In this document: piece after piece, positions 1-6,913 of the stretch
How the letters are laid out: each line of letters begins with the position of its first letter
Position numbering within the stretch: the first letter of the stretch is position 1
Origin: an uncultured Oscillospiraceae bacterium
GTDB taxonomy: Bacteria > Bacillota > Clostridia > Oscillospirales > Acutalibacteraceae
Reading direction: 5' to 3'
Length of the DNA: 11,943 nt
NCBI GenBank assembly: GCA_900539425.1
Contig: UQBX01000037.1
Span: 1 to 11,943 of the forward strand
Position numbers and translations under genes: made by a program
Notes under the pieces: model-generated
What the model was told of the DNA's origin: nothing
What the model saw: the letters and a program-made list of their open reading frames with translations, nothing else
The model's database searches: none

Positions 1-47
1 AGCGGATGCCGGGTCGTTTGTTTATGTAGCTGTTTCTTATTTAATAA

Positions 48-1361
48 TTATTTCTTGCGGATTTTCAGTGCAGGAAAAATCACGGGTATCTCTTCTCCCG
101 CTTTCTGCATTTCCTCTATGAGCAGATATTTCAGTTCCTGCCTTACGTGCGCGTATTTTGGATTTTTTATAAGGTTAACTTTTTCGTTAGGATCTTTTTT
201 CAGGTCATAAAGATAATCTTCAAAATATACTCTGCTGTTCATGTGCAGATATCCTGACGGCTTAATATCTCTTACCGAATATTTAAATCTGTCTGTCCTT
301 ACAGCTCTGCCGCACTGACTTTCACTTATCTGCATAAATACGCATTTTCTTCTTTCAAGGCTGTTGTCAGTCAAATCCACTCCTTTATAATAATCAGGAA
401 TGTCAATTCCCGCCATTGAAAGCATTGTGGGCGGCATATCAATAAGGCTCACAAGTCTGTCATCACGTTTCCCGCCCTCAAATCCGCCGCCTTTTATTAT
501 GAGCGGAGTATGTGTACTGCTTTCGTGGCAGCTTCTCTTGTATTCAAGATTTCTCGTCTTGAAATGGCAGCCGTGGTCACTTGTGTATATTATTATTGTG
601 TCGTCGTATATTCCGAGCTCTTTCAGCTTTTCAACAAGTCTGCCTACATTGTAGTCAAGTCTGTTTATCGCCGAAATGTAGTCCGGGTACATCTCTTTAT
701 AATTGCCCTTCAAAAACGTCAGATCGTCGGGCAGGGGATAGTCCCTGTATTTTTCAATGGTTTCCTTGTACCCTTCAAAACAGTTTCTGTCGTTTTGCTG
801 GTGAGGTTCAAGCTGGCTCACAAACATGAAAAACGGTTTGTTTGGGTCTCTTTTTTTCTCAAGATATTCCAGCGCAAAATCATTAATGCGGTCAGCACGG
901 TAACCTTTAAAATCAATTTTATTTCCGCTTTCGTCAAAAATATAACCGTCATATCCGTGAGATGTGAATTCAAGACAGTCCGCCGCGCGCCAGTACTGAT
1001 ACTTGCCCTGTCTGTCTCTTGGTATTGCTGTGCTTTCGCAATGTACGCCGACACCGGGAAATTTGTCAGACCCAAGGTGCCATTTGCCTATGTATGCCGT
1101 CTGATAACCTGCATTGTTGAAATACTCCGCAAGCGGAGTGATATCTCTCGGCAGAGCAATAGCGTTTGTGTAGCATCCTGTTTCCGTTGGATACACACCT
1201 GACTGCAGGCAGGAACGCGCAGGCCCGCAAACAGGCTGGCAGGTAAAGCTGTTTTCAAACAGAACGCCTTCATCCGCAAGCTTCATCAGATTCGGCGTCA
1301 GTTCTTCATTGACCGTGTCCCAGCGCTGCTGGTCTGAAAAATAAAAGATGATGTTTTTCAT
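48..1361 (-). CDS. Sulfatase, cysteine type, probably cytoplasmic
   Basis: A 437-residue alkaline-phosphatase-superfamily sulfatase that should hydrolyse sulfate esters, probably from sulfated sugars or glycans; the substrate cannot be told from sequence. Metal-site residues are visible near the N-terminus (SDQQ, about residues 9-12). The signature core C-G-P-A-R lies at 45-49, with Cys45 the residue expected to become formylglycine. GKWHLG at 92-97, a PH pair at 186-187 and SDHG at 261-264 complete the usual active-site set. There is no signal peptide or membrane segment, so I infer a cytoplasmic enzyme acting on imported material. Being Cys-type in a presumed anaerobe, it would need the radical-SAM maturase anSME, which is not in this window. 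It starts 18 bases after the mscS stop, with AAAGG about 7 bases before ATG, so it is probably the last gene of the operon. Family call firm; substrate unknown. Confidence 0.93.
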   Translation of the reverse strand: MKNIIFYFSDQQRWDTVNEELTPNLMKLADEGVLFENSFTCQPVCGPARSCLQSGVYPTETGCYTNAIALPRDITPLAEYFNNAGYQTAYIGKWHLGSDKFPGVGVHCESTAIPRDRQGKYQYWRAADCLEFTSHGYDGYIFDESGNKIDFKGYRADRINDFALEYLEKKRDPNKPFFMFVSQLEPHQQNDRNCFEGYKETIEKYRDYPLPDDLTFLKGNYKEMYPDYISAINRLDYNVGRLVEKLKELGIYDDTIIIYTSDHGCHFKTRNLEYKRSCHESSTHTPLIIKGGGFEGGKRDDRLVSLIDMPPTMLSMAGIDIPDYYKGVDLTDNSLERRKCVFMQISESQCGRAVRTDRFKYSVRDIKPSGYLHMNSRVYFEDYLYDLKKDPNEKVNLIKNPKYAHVRQELKYLLIEEMQKAGEEIPVIFPALKIRKK

Positions 1362-1379
1362 AAGCTGCCTTTCTAAATA

Positions 1380-2441
1380 TTACTGTTGGTCTTCGCTTTT
1401 TTCTATAATTATACTGTTGGTGGGGAATGCAAAATCCGTATCGTTATCGTCAATTATCTTCTTTACCGCAAAATTCAGTTCTTCAGTAAATGCGTAATAA
1501 TCCTCAAGACCTGTTATCATAACATAGCACCTGACCTGTATGTTCAGAGAGCAGTCGTCAAACTCAACAAATCTTACGCGTATAGTTTCCTTTTCAACCT
1601 TTTTGTGCTTTTTAAGATAACTGTAGATTTCATTTCTGCATTTTTTCAGTACTTCGTCTGATGTTGAATATACAAGACCTATTTTAAAGTCTACAAGCCT
1701 TTTGTTGAGCTTTGCGTAGTTGGTTATAAGGTCATCCGCAATCACCGTGTTCGGCACAACTATAACGGTATCATCAAGCTTGCGTACTCTTGTGGAACGC
1801 ATAGTTATATCTTCAACAGTGCCTGAAAAATCTTTCGTTTCTATAAAATCTCCAACATCAAAAGGCCTGTCAAACATAATAACAAAACCTGATATAAGGC
1901 TTTTCAGAGAGTCCTGCGCGGCAAGGGATACTGCAAGTCCGCCTACGCCCAGTCCTGTGAGCAGACCGTTTATGTTGTATCCCAGTTCGGATATAACCAT
2001 AACTATCGCAATGCACACTGTAAGAACTTTCAGTATGTTGGCAATAAACTTTACTGCAATGCCGTTTACTTCAGGGCTGCTGCTTTTAGTGCTGAGAAAT
2101 TTCTCAAGATTATCCGAAACAAAACTTATTATGAGCCAGCATACGAAAAGAATGGAAACTATTTTAAACGCGTCAACTATTGCGGTATGGTAATAATTAA
2201 TTATAATGCCGATAAACAGACCCAGAACAATAAAATAAGTTGCAAGCGGACGTCTGAGACTGGCAACAAAGCCTTCACGTATATCAGGCTTTTTAACGAA
2301 AAGCACCCTGGCAATTAATTTCAGAATGAAATCCGCTATCTTGTTTCTCAGCGCTGCCAAAGCCAAGAAGATTACAGCGCCCAGCGCTATGTTTATATAA
2401 AAACCGTATGCTTCAAAAAATTCTTTAATCTCTTCGGGCAT
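1380..2441 (-). CDS. MscS-family mechanosensitive ion channel
   Basis: A 353-residue small-conductance mechanosensitive channel of the inner membrane, which in this family opens under membrane tension to release solutes during osmotic downshock. The N-terminal part has about four hydrophobic segments (near residues 17-31, 70-84, 92-108 and 132-153). They are followed by the glycine/alanine-rich pore helix and the conserved beta-domain entry (GLGVGGLAVSLAAQDSL, then FDRPFDVGDFIE, about 163-201). The C-terminal half is the soluble MscS alpha/beta vestibule with VVPNT at about 228-232. I chose the ATG at 2441 because GGAGG (2451-2455) sits 9 bases upstream. An in-frame ATG at 2450 directly abuts GGAGG and leaves no spacer. 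With this start the gene begins one base after the fkbM stop, which implies translational coupling. Longer than E. coli MscS because of the additional N-terminal helices. Confidence 0.93.
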   Translation of the reverse strand: MPEEIKEFFEAYGFYINIALGAVIFLALAALRNKIADFILKLIARVLFVKKPDIREGFVASLRRPLATYFIVLGLFIGIIINYYHTAIVDAFKIVSILFVCWLIISFVSDNLEKFLSTKSSSPEVNGIAVKFIANILKVLTVCIAIVMVISELGYNINGLLTGLGVGGLAVSLAAQDSLKSLISGFVIMFDRPFDVGDFIETKDFSGTVEDITMRSTRVRKLDDTVIVVPNTVIADDLITNYAKLNKRLVDFKIGLVYSTSDEVLKKCRNEIYSYLKKHKKVEKETIRVRFVEFDDCSLNIQVRCYVMITGLEDYYAFTEELNFAVKKIIDDNDTDFAFPTNSIIIEKSEDQQ

Positions 2442-2442
2442 T

Positions 2443-3510
2443 TTAATCATCCTCCGCTACACAGTAAAAATTGCTTTCCCATGCGGGAATGTAAACACTG
2501 TGCCTGAAATAAATTTTATATTTATCGTTCATCTGCCATATCTTGAGCGGCAGGGCATACATATCCTCGTTTCTGTGATAAGCGCATATATAAAGCTTAG
2601 GAGCGTATTTTTTAATTGTTTTCCCGCACCCGCACAAAGCTTTCATTTCAGAGCCCTCAACGTCCATTTTTATAAACGTTGTTCCGCCGTTTGCAATGCT
2701 GTCTATATCAACAGCATCTACCGTGCGCCCCTCGGCAGATAATTTTGAATTTCTGCCTGCTTTGGCAGAAAATATAAGAGTGTCTTTTTTGTCCCACGCT
2801 GCGGCGTTGATAAGATTGATATTATCCATTTCCGCCGTGTTTTTTGAAAGTTTTCTGAAGTTCTTGGCGTCAGGCTCAAGGGCTGTTATAAAATCGTAAT
2901 TGCCGTTTGTAAAAGATGTAAATTCTCTTATTGTGTCGCCGTCATAAGCGCCTGCGTCAATTATTCTCTCGTGTTCTCCAAGCTTTAAAATGTCAGCATA
3001 TATTCTGTTTTTGTCCGTTTCCCAGCTATCAAGCAGATATTCTATTTTTCCGCTGATTTTGTATTTAATTATATTCTCGTAAACTCTCTTGCTTTCTTCG
3101 TCAGCAAGTCTGTCATATACATATCTGAATTCATTTTCGTGATCTTTAAAATATTTCCCGGTAAATAATCCGTTTCCGGCAACGGGAATGTCAGGCGCGT
3201 AAACACGGTGCTCGCCGTTTATTTTTTTGATGTTTTCGATAACATTTTCAAGATGAGAAGCAAATGAAAGCACAACATTGAAGTCGTCGTATTTTTCACA
3301 TACTTCACTGTATTTAAACACTTTGTGCCCTAAAAACGAATGGCCGCGAACAAATTCATCGCTTGCGAAAATTTCGCTTATCTCAATCCCTTTTTCATTT
3401 AAAACGGCAATAATTCTCTCTGCCGCATTGCCCATTCCGTAAACGGCAACAGGCTTTTTGTCCGCCGCAAGAGCATCCCATACATCAGTTTCTTCAAATT
3501 CAAGATTCAT
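2443..3510 (-). CDS. FkbM-family SAM-dependent methyltransferase
   Basis: A 355-residue protein with two parts. Residues about 15-85 look like a Rossmann-type nucleotide-binding fold: a beta strand, then a GMGNAA turn, then a helix, and later the segment VVLSFAS. The second part, from about 175 to the end, is an FkbM methyltransferase core. It has motif I IIDAGAYDGDT near 183-193, an acidic ALEPDAKN near 210-217 and the family motif FIKMDVEGSEMKAL near 279-292. The family O-methylates sugars or polyketides; the acceptor here is unknown, and surface glycan or polysaccharide is an inference. I chose ATG 3510 over GTG 3522. A good minus-strand promoter puts transcription start near 3527, leaving no room for a ribosome binding site before GTG, while GGGTG lies 9 bases before the ATG. 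First gene of the fkbM-mscS-sulfatase transcription unit. Confidence 0.88.
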   Translation of the reverse strand: MNLEFEETDVWDALAADKKPVAVYGMGNAAERIIAVLNEKGIEISEIFASDEFVRGHSFLGHKVFKYSEVCEKYDDFNVVLSFASHLENVIENIKKINGEHRVYAPDIPVAGNGLFTGKYFKDHENEFRYVYDRLADEESKRVYENIIKYKISGKIEYLLDSWETDKNRIYADILKLGEHERIIDAGAYDGDTIREFTSFTNGNYDFITALEPDAKNFRKLSKNTAEMDNINLINAAAWDKKDTLIFSAKAGRNSKLSAEGRTVDAVDIDSIANGGTTFIKMDVEGSEMKALCGCGKTIKKYAPKLYICAYHRNEDMYALPLKIWQMNDKYKIYFRHSVYIPAWESNFYCVAEDD

Positions 3511-3533
3511 AAGCAAAATCACCCGTGAAAATA

Positions 3534-3562
3534 ATTATAAACTTAAAATAAGGCTAAATCAA
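3534..3562 (-). promoter_or_regulatory. Sigma-A promoter for the fkbM-mscS-sulfatase operon
   Basis: Read on the minus strand, TTGATT (3562-3557) and a perfect TATAAT (3539-3534) are separated by 17 bases. Transcription would start near 3527, giving a leader of about 17 bases before the ATG at 3510. Seen directly; activity is inferred. Confidence 0.72.
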
Positions 3563-3567
3563 GATAC

Positions 3568-3596
3568 TTTACAAATACTTTAAAAAAGATTATAAT
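3568..3596 (+). promoter_or_regulatory. Sigma-A promoter for the phoH-mutS2 operon
   Basis: TTTACA (3568-3573) and a perfect TATAAT (3591-3596) with a 17-base spacer. Transcription would begin near 3603, about 25 bases before the phoH ATG. It is the only convincing promoter I see for the six plus-strand genes that follow. The -35 box is only 5 bases from the -35 box of the opposing promoter. Confidence 0.75.
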
Positions 3597-3627
3597 TATT
3601 AATACAAAATTTTGGAAAGTGAAAAAA

Positions 3628-4590
3628 ATGATAGAGCAGATAATAAATCTTGACGCAATGGAGCAGGCTTTAAACCTGTTCGGCTCTTTTGATGAAAACA
3701 TAAAAATAATCGAAAAAGAATTTGATGTTTCAATTATAAGCCGCGGTTCAAGCCTTAAAGTAGTGGGCGAGGCGGAAAATGTTTCACTTGCCGTTCGCGC
3801 GGTAAACAGCCTTATGGTGCTTATCAACAAGGGTGAAACTCTTTCCGAGCAGAATATTCGCTATGCTATCGGTCTTGTTAGGGAGGGCAATGAGGAGAAA
3901 TTATCCACTATGTCCACAGATACCGTCTGCATAACGGCAAAGGGCAAACCCGTAAAGGCAAAAACACTCGGTCAGAAAAAATACTGCGAGGCAATAAAAA
4001 ATAATACGATTACTTTCGGCGTAGGCCCCGCAGGTACCGGCAAAACATATCTTGCTGTTGCCATGGCGGTAACGGCATTCAGAGCAAAGGAAGTCAGCAA
4101 AATAATCCTGACCCGCCCTGCTGTTGAGGCAGGCGAAAAACTCGGCTTTCTGCCGGGAGACCTGCAAAGTAAAGTTGACCCGTATTTGAGACCTCTTTAC
4201 GACGCGCTTTTTGAAATGCTCGGCTCAGAGAATTTTCAGCGTTACCAGGAGAGAGGCACAGTTGAAGTGGCGCCGCTTGCCTATATGAGAGGCAGAACGC
4301 TGGATGATAGCTTTATTATTCTTGACGAAGCGCAGAACACTACTCCCGAGCAGATGAAAATGTTTCTCACAAGGCTGGGCTTCAATTCCAAAATGGTAGT
4401 TACTGGCGATATTACCCAGATAGACCTGCCGAGCGGTAAAAAGTCCGGATTAAAGCGTGTTATGCGAATCCTTAAAAACGTGGACGATATTGAGATGTGC
4501 CGCTTTACACAAAAGGACGTAGTTCGTCACAGGCTGGTTCAGGAAATAATCAAAGCTTATGAAAAATATGAGAGTGAGGAGAAAAAATAA
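3628..4590 (+). CDS. phoH: PhoH-like ATPase
   Basis: A 320-residue PhoH/PhoL-type P-loop ATPase, thought from family knowledge to act in RNA metabolism together with YbeY. An N-terminal KH-like region (about residues 1-85) precedes the ATPase domain. Walker A is GPAGTGKT (about 133-140), a conserved TRPAVEAGEKLGFLPGD segment follows near 162-178, and Walker B is FIILDEAQNT (about 229-238). TGDITQIDLP further on is a typical PhoH sensor-like segment. The ATG at 3628 is preferred to the in-frame GTG at 3619 because GGAAAG (3614-3619) is spaced 8 bases from the ATG and overlaps the GTG. First gene of the plus-strand operon; ybeY follows after 3 bases. In Bacillus a 7TM-HD gene (pgpH/yqfF) usually sits between phoH and ybeY; it is absent here. 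Confidence 0.95.
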   Translation: MIEQIINLDAMEQALNLFGSFDENIKIIEKEFDVSIISRGSSLKVVGEAENVSLAVRAVNSLMVLINKGETLSEQNIRYAIGLVREGNEEKLSTMSTDTVCITAKGKPVKAKTLGQKKYCEAIKNNTITFGVGPAGTGKTYLAVAMAVTAFRAKEVSKIILTRPAVEAGEKLGFLPGDLQSKVDPYLRPLYDALFEMLGSENFQRYQERGTVEVAPLAYMRGRTLDDSFIILDEAQNTTPEQMKMFLTRLGFNSKMVVTGDITQIDLPSGKKSGLKRVMRILKNVDDIEMCRFTQKDVVRHRLVQEIIKAYEKYESEEKK

Positions 4591-4593
4591 TTT

Positions 4594-5100
4594 ATGAACA
4601 AAGTTAAGGTAATAATCTCCAACACACAGAAAAAGGTAAAAGTTCCAACGGGAATAAGGCTTCTTATCCGCCGCTGCTGCCATGCTGTTTTGCAGCTTGA
4701 AAATTTTGACGGCCCAGCCGAGGTTTCCGTGCGTTTTGTTGATAATGAGGAAATCAGAAAACTCAATAAAAAATACCGCAATATCGATAAGGAAACCGAC
4801 GTGCTCTCTTTCCCGCTCGGTGAAAACGGAGTTTACGATATTAACCCCGATACAGGAGCTAAACTGCTTGGCGATATAGTTATTTCCATGGAAAAGGCAG
4901 TGGAGCAGGCTAAGGCTTATAATCACCCGCTTCAAAGGGAAGTAGGTTTTCTCACCGTTCATTCAATGCTTCATCTTCTTGGTTATGACCACGAACAGGG
5001 CGGTATAGAAGCTGTTCATATGCGTGAAAAGGAAGAAACCGTGCTTACTCAGATCGGCTGGAAACGCGATAACAGCTATTATATGGGAGACGAAGAATGA
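4594..5100 (+). CDS. ybeY: Endoribonuclease YbeY (rRNA maturation factor)
   Basis: A 168-residue single-domain metalloprotein. YbeY takes part in 16S rRNA 3'-end maturation and ribosome quality control in the cytoplasm, probably as a metal-dependent endoribonuclease. The signature zinc site H-x3-H-x5-H is intact: His123, His127 and His133 within HSMLHLLGYDH. The conserved TDVLSFP segment lies at 68-74 and LGDIVIS at about 92-98. A GAGGAG sequence inside the end of phoH is about 12 bases upstream of the start, a slightly long spacing that suggests coupling to phoH translation. The stop overlaps the era start by 4 bases (ATGA). Normal length for the family. Confidence 0.96.
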   Translation: MNKVKVIISNTQKKVKVPTGIRLLIRRCCHAVLQLENFDGPAEVSVRFVDNEEIRKLNKKYRNIDKETDVLSFPLGENGVYDINPDTGAKLLGDIVISMEKAVEQAKAYNHPLQREVGFLTVHSMLHLLGYDHEQGGIEAVHMREKEETVLTQIGWKRDNSYYMGDEE

Positions 5101-5990
5101 ACACCAAATCGGCATTTATAACGATAACGGGCAAGCCGAATGTGGGCAAGTCATCTCTGCTCAATAAACTGCTCGGAACTAAGATTGCAATAGTGTCCTC
5201 AAAGCCGCAGACAACTCGTACTAAAATAGTGGGCGTTCTCACCGAGGGCGAAACACAGCTTGTGTTTACCGATACACCCGGTTTTCATAAACCGCATAAT
5301 AAACTCGGTGAAATAATGAATACCGCTGTTAAAGACAGCATAGGCGGCACAGATGCGGTGCTGTTTGTAGTTGAGCCTAAAGGAGAGCTCAACCCAAAAG
5401 AAATCGAACTTTTAAATAAATTCAGGCAGGAAAAAATTCCCGCAATTCTCGTAATAAATAAAATAGACACACTTACAGATAAGACAATTCTTCTTGAAAG
5501 GCTGAAAGAACTCAGCGGACAGTACGATTTTTGCGCAGCCGTTCCCGTTTCAGCGCAGACGAGTGAAGGGCTTGACGGACTTATGGATGAGATGAAAAAG
5601 CTTGCCGTGCCCAGCGTTCATTATTTTCCTGAAGATACACTCACCGATCAGCCGGAGCGTGTTATAGCTTCGGAGATAATTAGGGAAAAGATCCTCCGCC
5701 TTATGGATAAGGAAGTTCCTCACGGAATTGCCGTAGCAGTTGAAAAAATGCGCGAAAGGCAGGATAAGGATATACTTGATATAGACGCCACTATTTACTG
5801 CGAGCGTGAAACTCACAAGGGTATGATTATCGGAAAACACGGTGCAATGCTCAAGAAAATATCAACCCTTGCAAGGCATGACCTTGAAAGATTTTTTGAT
5901 ATTCAGGTAAATCTTCACACTTGGGTAAAAGTAAAAGAGGGATGGAGAAACAAAGAGGGTCTTATCCGAAATTTCGGACTTGAAGATTAG
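5097..5990 (+). CDS. era: Ribosome assembly GTPase Era
   Basis: A 297-residue essential GTPase that binds the 3' end of 16S rRNA during 30S subunit maturation. The G domain shows G1 GKPNVGKS (12-19), a PQTTRT switch region (about 37-42), G3 DTPG (59-62), G4 NKID (121-124) and a G5-like VSAQ. The C-terminal KH domain carries the GxxG loop IIGKHGAMLKKI (about 244-255). All catalytic and RNA-binding motifs look intact. GGGAG (5085-5089) is 7 bases from ATG, and the 4-base overlap with ybeY indicates coupled translation. The dgkA and cdd genes that often separate ybeY from era in Bacillus are missing, so the two rRNA-maturation genes abut. Confidence 0.97.
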   Translation: MNTKSAFITITGKPNVGKSSLLNKLLGTKIAIVSSKPQTTRTKIVGVLTEGETQLVFTDTPGFHKPHNKLGEIMNTAVKDSIGGTDAVLFVVEPKGELNPKEIELLNKFRQEKIPAILVINKIDTLTDKTILLERLKELSGQYDFCAAVPVSAQTSEGLDGLMDEMKKLAVPSVHYFPEDTLTDQPERVIASEIIREKILRLMDKEVPHGIAVAVEKMRERQDKDILDIDATIYCERETHKGMIIGKHGAMLKKISTLARHDLERFFDIQVNLHTWVKVKEGWRNKEGLIRNFGLED

Positions 5991-6022
5991 TTATTCCTTT
6001 TGGTTTAAAATGGCACAAATTA

Positions 6023-6062
6023 ATAATGCCGCCGTAGGATAAAATAAAAACGGTGGTATTAT
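6023..6062 (+). promoter_or_regulatory. Predicted hairpin sequestering the yqzL-like ribosome binding site
   Basis: Positions 6023-6035 can pair with 6050-6062 as a 13-bp RNA stem, eleven Watson-Crick pairs and two G-U wobbles, around a 14-base A-rich loop (6036-6049). The 3' arm contains GGTGG (6052-6056), the only ribosome binding site for the next gene, and the first two bases of its ATG. No T-run follows, so it is not a terminator. The pairing is seen directly; the regulatory role is inferred. A weak TTGGTT-16-AATAAT promoter-like pair at 6000-6027 would, if used, start transcription inside the 5' arm. Confidence 0.5.
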
Positions 6063-6222
6063 GAACGATGAATTTTGGCTCCGCTTTGTCCGTACAGGCA
6101 AAGTGGAGGATTATCTTGAGTATAAAAAACACGAAAAGTACATGGAAAGCACAGGTACGCCTTCAAATGAAAATTACAACGAATGGCTTGGTTATAAAGG
6201 AACAGACAACAGGGGAGAGTGA
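6061..6222 (+). CDS. Small YqzL-like protein
   Basis: A 53-residue open frame starting MNDEFWLRFVRTGKVEDYLE, acidic and aromatic at its N-terminus, followed by YKKHEKY and a hydrophilic tail. It resembles the short YqzL family of Firmicutes, whose B. subtilis member also lies between era and recO. Both have an aromatic start followed by a (K/R)TGxx(E/D)xYLxYK pattern. Family recognition is from memory of that pattern plus position; function is unknown. It has no membrane segment, signal peptide or cysteine. The start is preceded by GGTGG at 4 bases' spacing, inside a predicted hairpin. Its last 56 bases overlap the recO start in another frame. A chance open frame is possible, but the synteny and the family-like N-terminus argue for a real gene. 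Confidence 0.78.
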   Translation: MNDEFWLRFVRTGKVEDYLEYKKHEKYMESTGTPSNENYNEWLGYKGTDNRGE

Positions 6223-6913
6223 CCGTTTAGTTACTCTCCTTACTGCTGATTACGGTATCCTCAGGGCGTTTGTGCGCCGTGCCAAGCTTGTAAAAAGCCG
6301 TACTGCAAGCGCAACTTCGCTTTTTTCATATGCAAGGTTTACATTGTATAAAACGCGTGATGCTTATTCGGCGGATGATGTTGCGCCTATTGAGGTCTTT
6401 TTTGATTTGAGAAAAGATATAGAAAGCCTTGCGCTTGCGCAGTATTTTGCACAGCTTGCATTTGAAATGGGCGCTGAGGGTCAGCCGTGTGAAGAACTTC
6501 TGCGCCTTACTCTTAATTCATTGCATCTTCTGTGCACGGGTAAAAGAAAGCACGCACAGATAAAGGCGGTGTTCGAATTACGCAGCGCCTGCCTTGGCGG
6601 TTATATGCCGAATATTCTTGCCTGTGAAAACTGCGGTACATATGAAACCGATTTAATGTATTTTGATACTCTTGAGGGCAATATCTATTGTGAAAACTGC
6701 CCCCGTGCGGGCGCGTATCCCGTTCCCGTCAATGTAATAAAGGCAGTGCGTTTTATCTGCCTTACACCGCCTGAAAAAATATTCAGTTTTTCACTCAGTG
6801 ATGAAAACCTTAAAATTTTGGGCGATATATCTGAAAAATATATACTGTCGCGCGTGCAGAGAAAGCTAAGCGCGCTTGAATTTTACAAAGGATTAAAAAA
6901 TGAAAACAAATAA
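6167..6913 (+). CDS. recO: DNA repair protein RecO
   Basis: A 248-residue recombination mediator of the RecFOR pathway that helps load RecA onto SSB-coated DNA and anneals strands. The N-terminal OB-fold shows the family pattern GLVIKEQTTGESDRLVTLLT (7-26). The helical C-terminal domain carries a zinc-binding set, Cys153/Cys156 (CENC) and Cys175/Cys178 (CENC). I set the start at ATG 6167 because the protein then begins as RecO proteins usually do. Its ribosome binding site is poor (AGGT, about 10 bases upstream). An in-frame TTG at 6116 has an ideal GGAGG (6105-6109) at 6 bases and would add 17 residues, so the start is uncertain. It overlaps the yqzL-like gene by 56 bases and mutS2 by 14 bases. 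Confidence 0.93.
   Translation: MKITTNGLVIKEQTTGESDRLVTLLTADYGILRAFVRRAKLVKSRTASATSLFSYARFTLYKTRDAYSADDVAPIEVFFDLRKDIESLALAQYFAQLAFEMGAEGQPCEELLRLTLNSLHLLCTGKRKHAQIKAVFELRSACLGGYMPNILACENCGTYETDLMYFDTLEGNIYCENCPRAGAYPVPVNVIKAVRFICLTPPEKIFSFSLSDENLKILGDISEKYILSRVQRKLSALEFYKGLKNENK

Noticed and set aside
1..47. Left edge of the window after the sulfatase stop, checked for a terminator or start of another gene
   Set aside because: No hairpin with a T-run on the minus strand and no supported start codon with a ribosome binding site; too short to judge.
510..1202. A 230-codon open frame on the plus strand opposite the sulfatase gene
   Set aside because: It lies wholly within the antisense of a clearly conserved sulfatase, has no ribosome binding site or family motif, and its composition is that expected from an antisense frame.
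4450..4962. Minus-strand open frame of 170 codons opposite phoH and ybeY
   Set aside because: It covers the ends of two conserved genes in antisense, is rich in Phe/Leu/Tyr as antisense frames of AT-rich genes are, and has no start signals.
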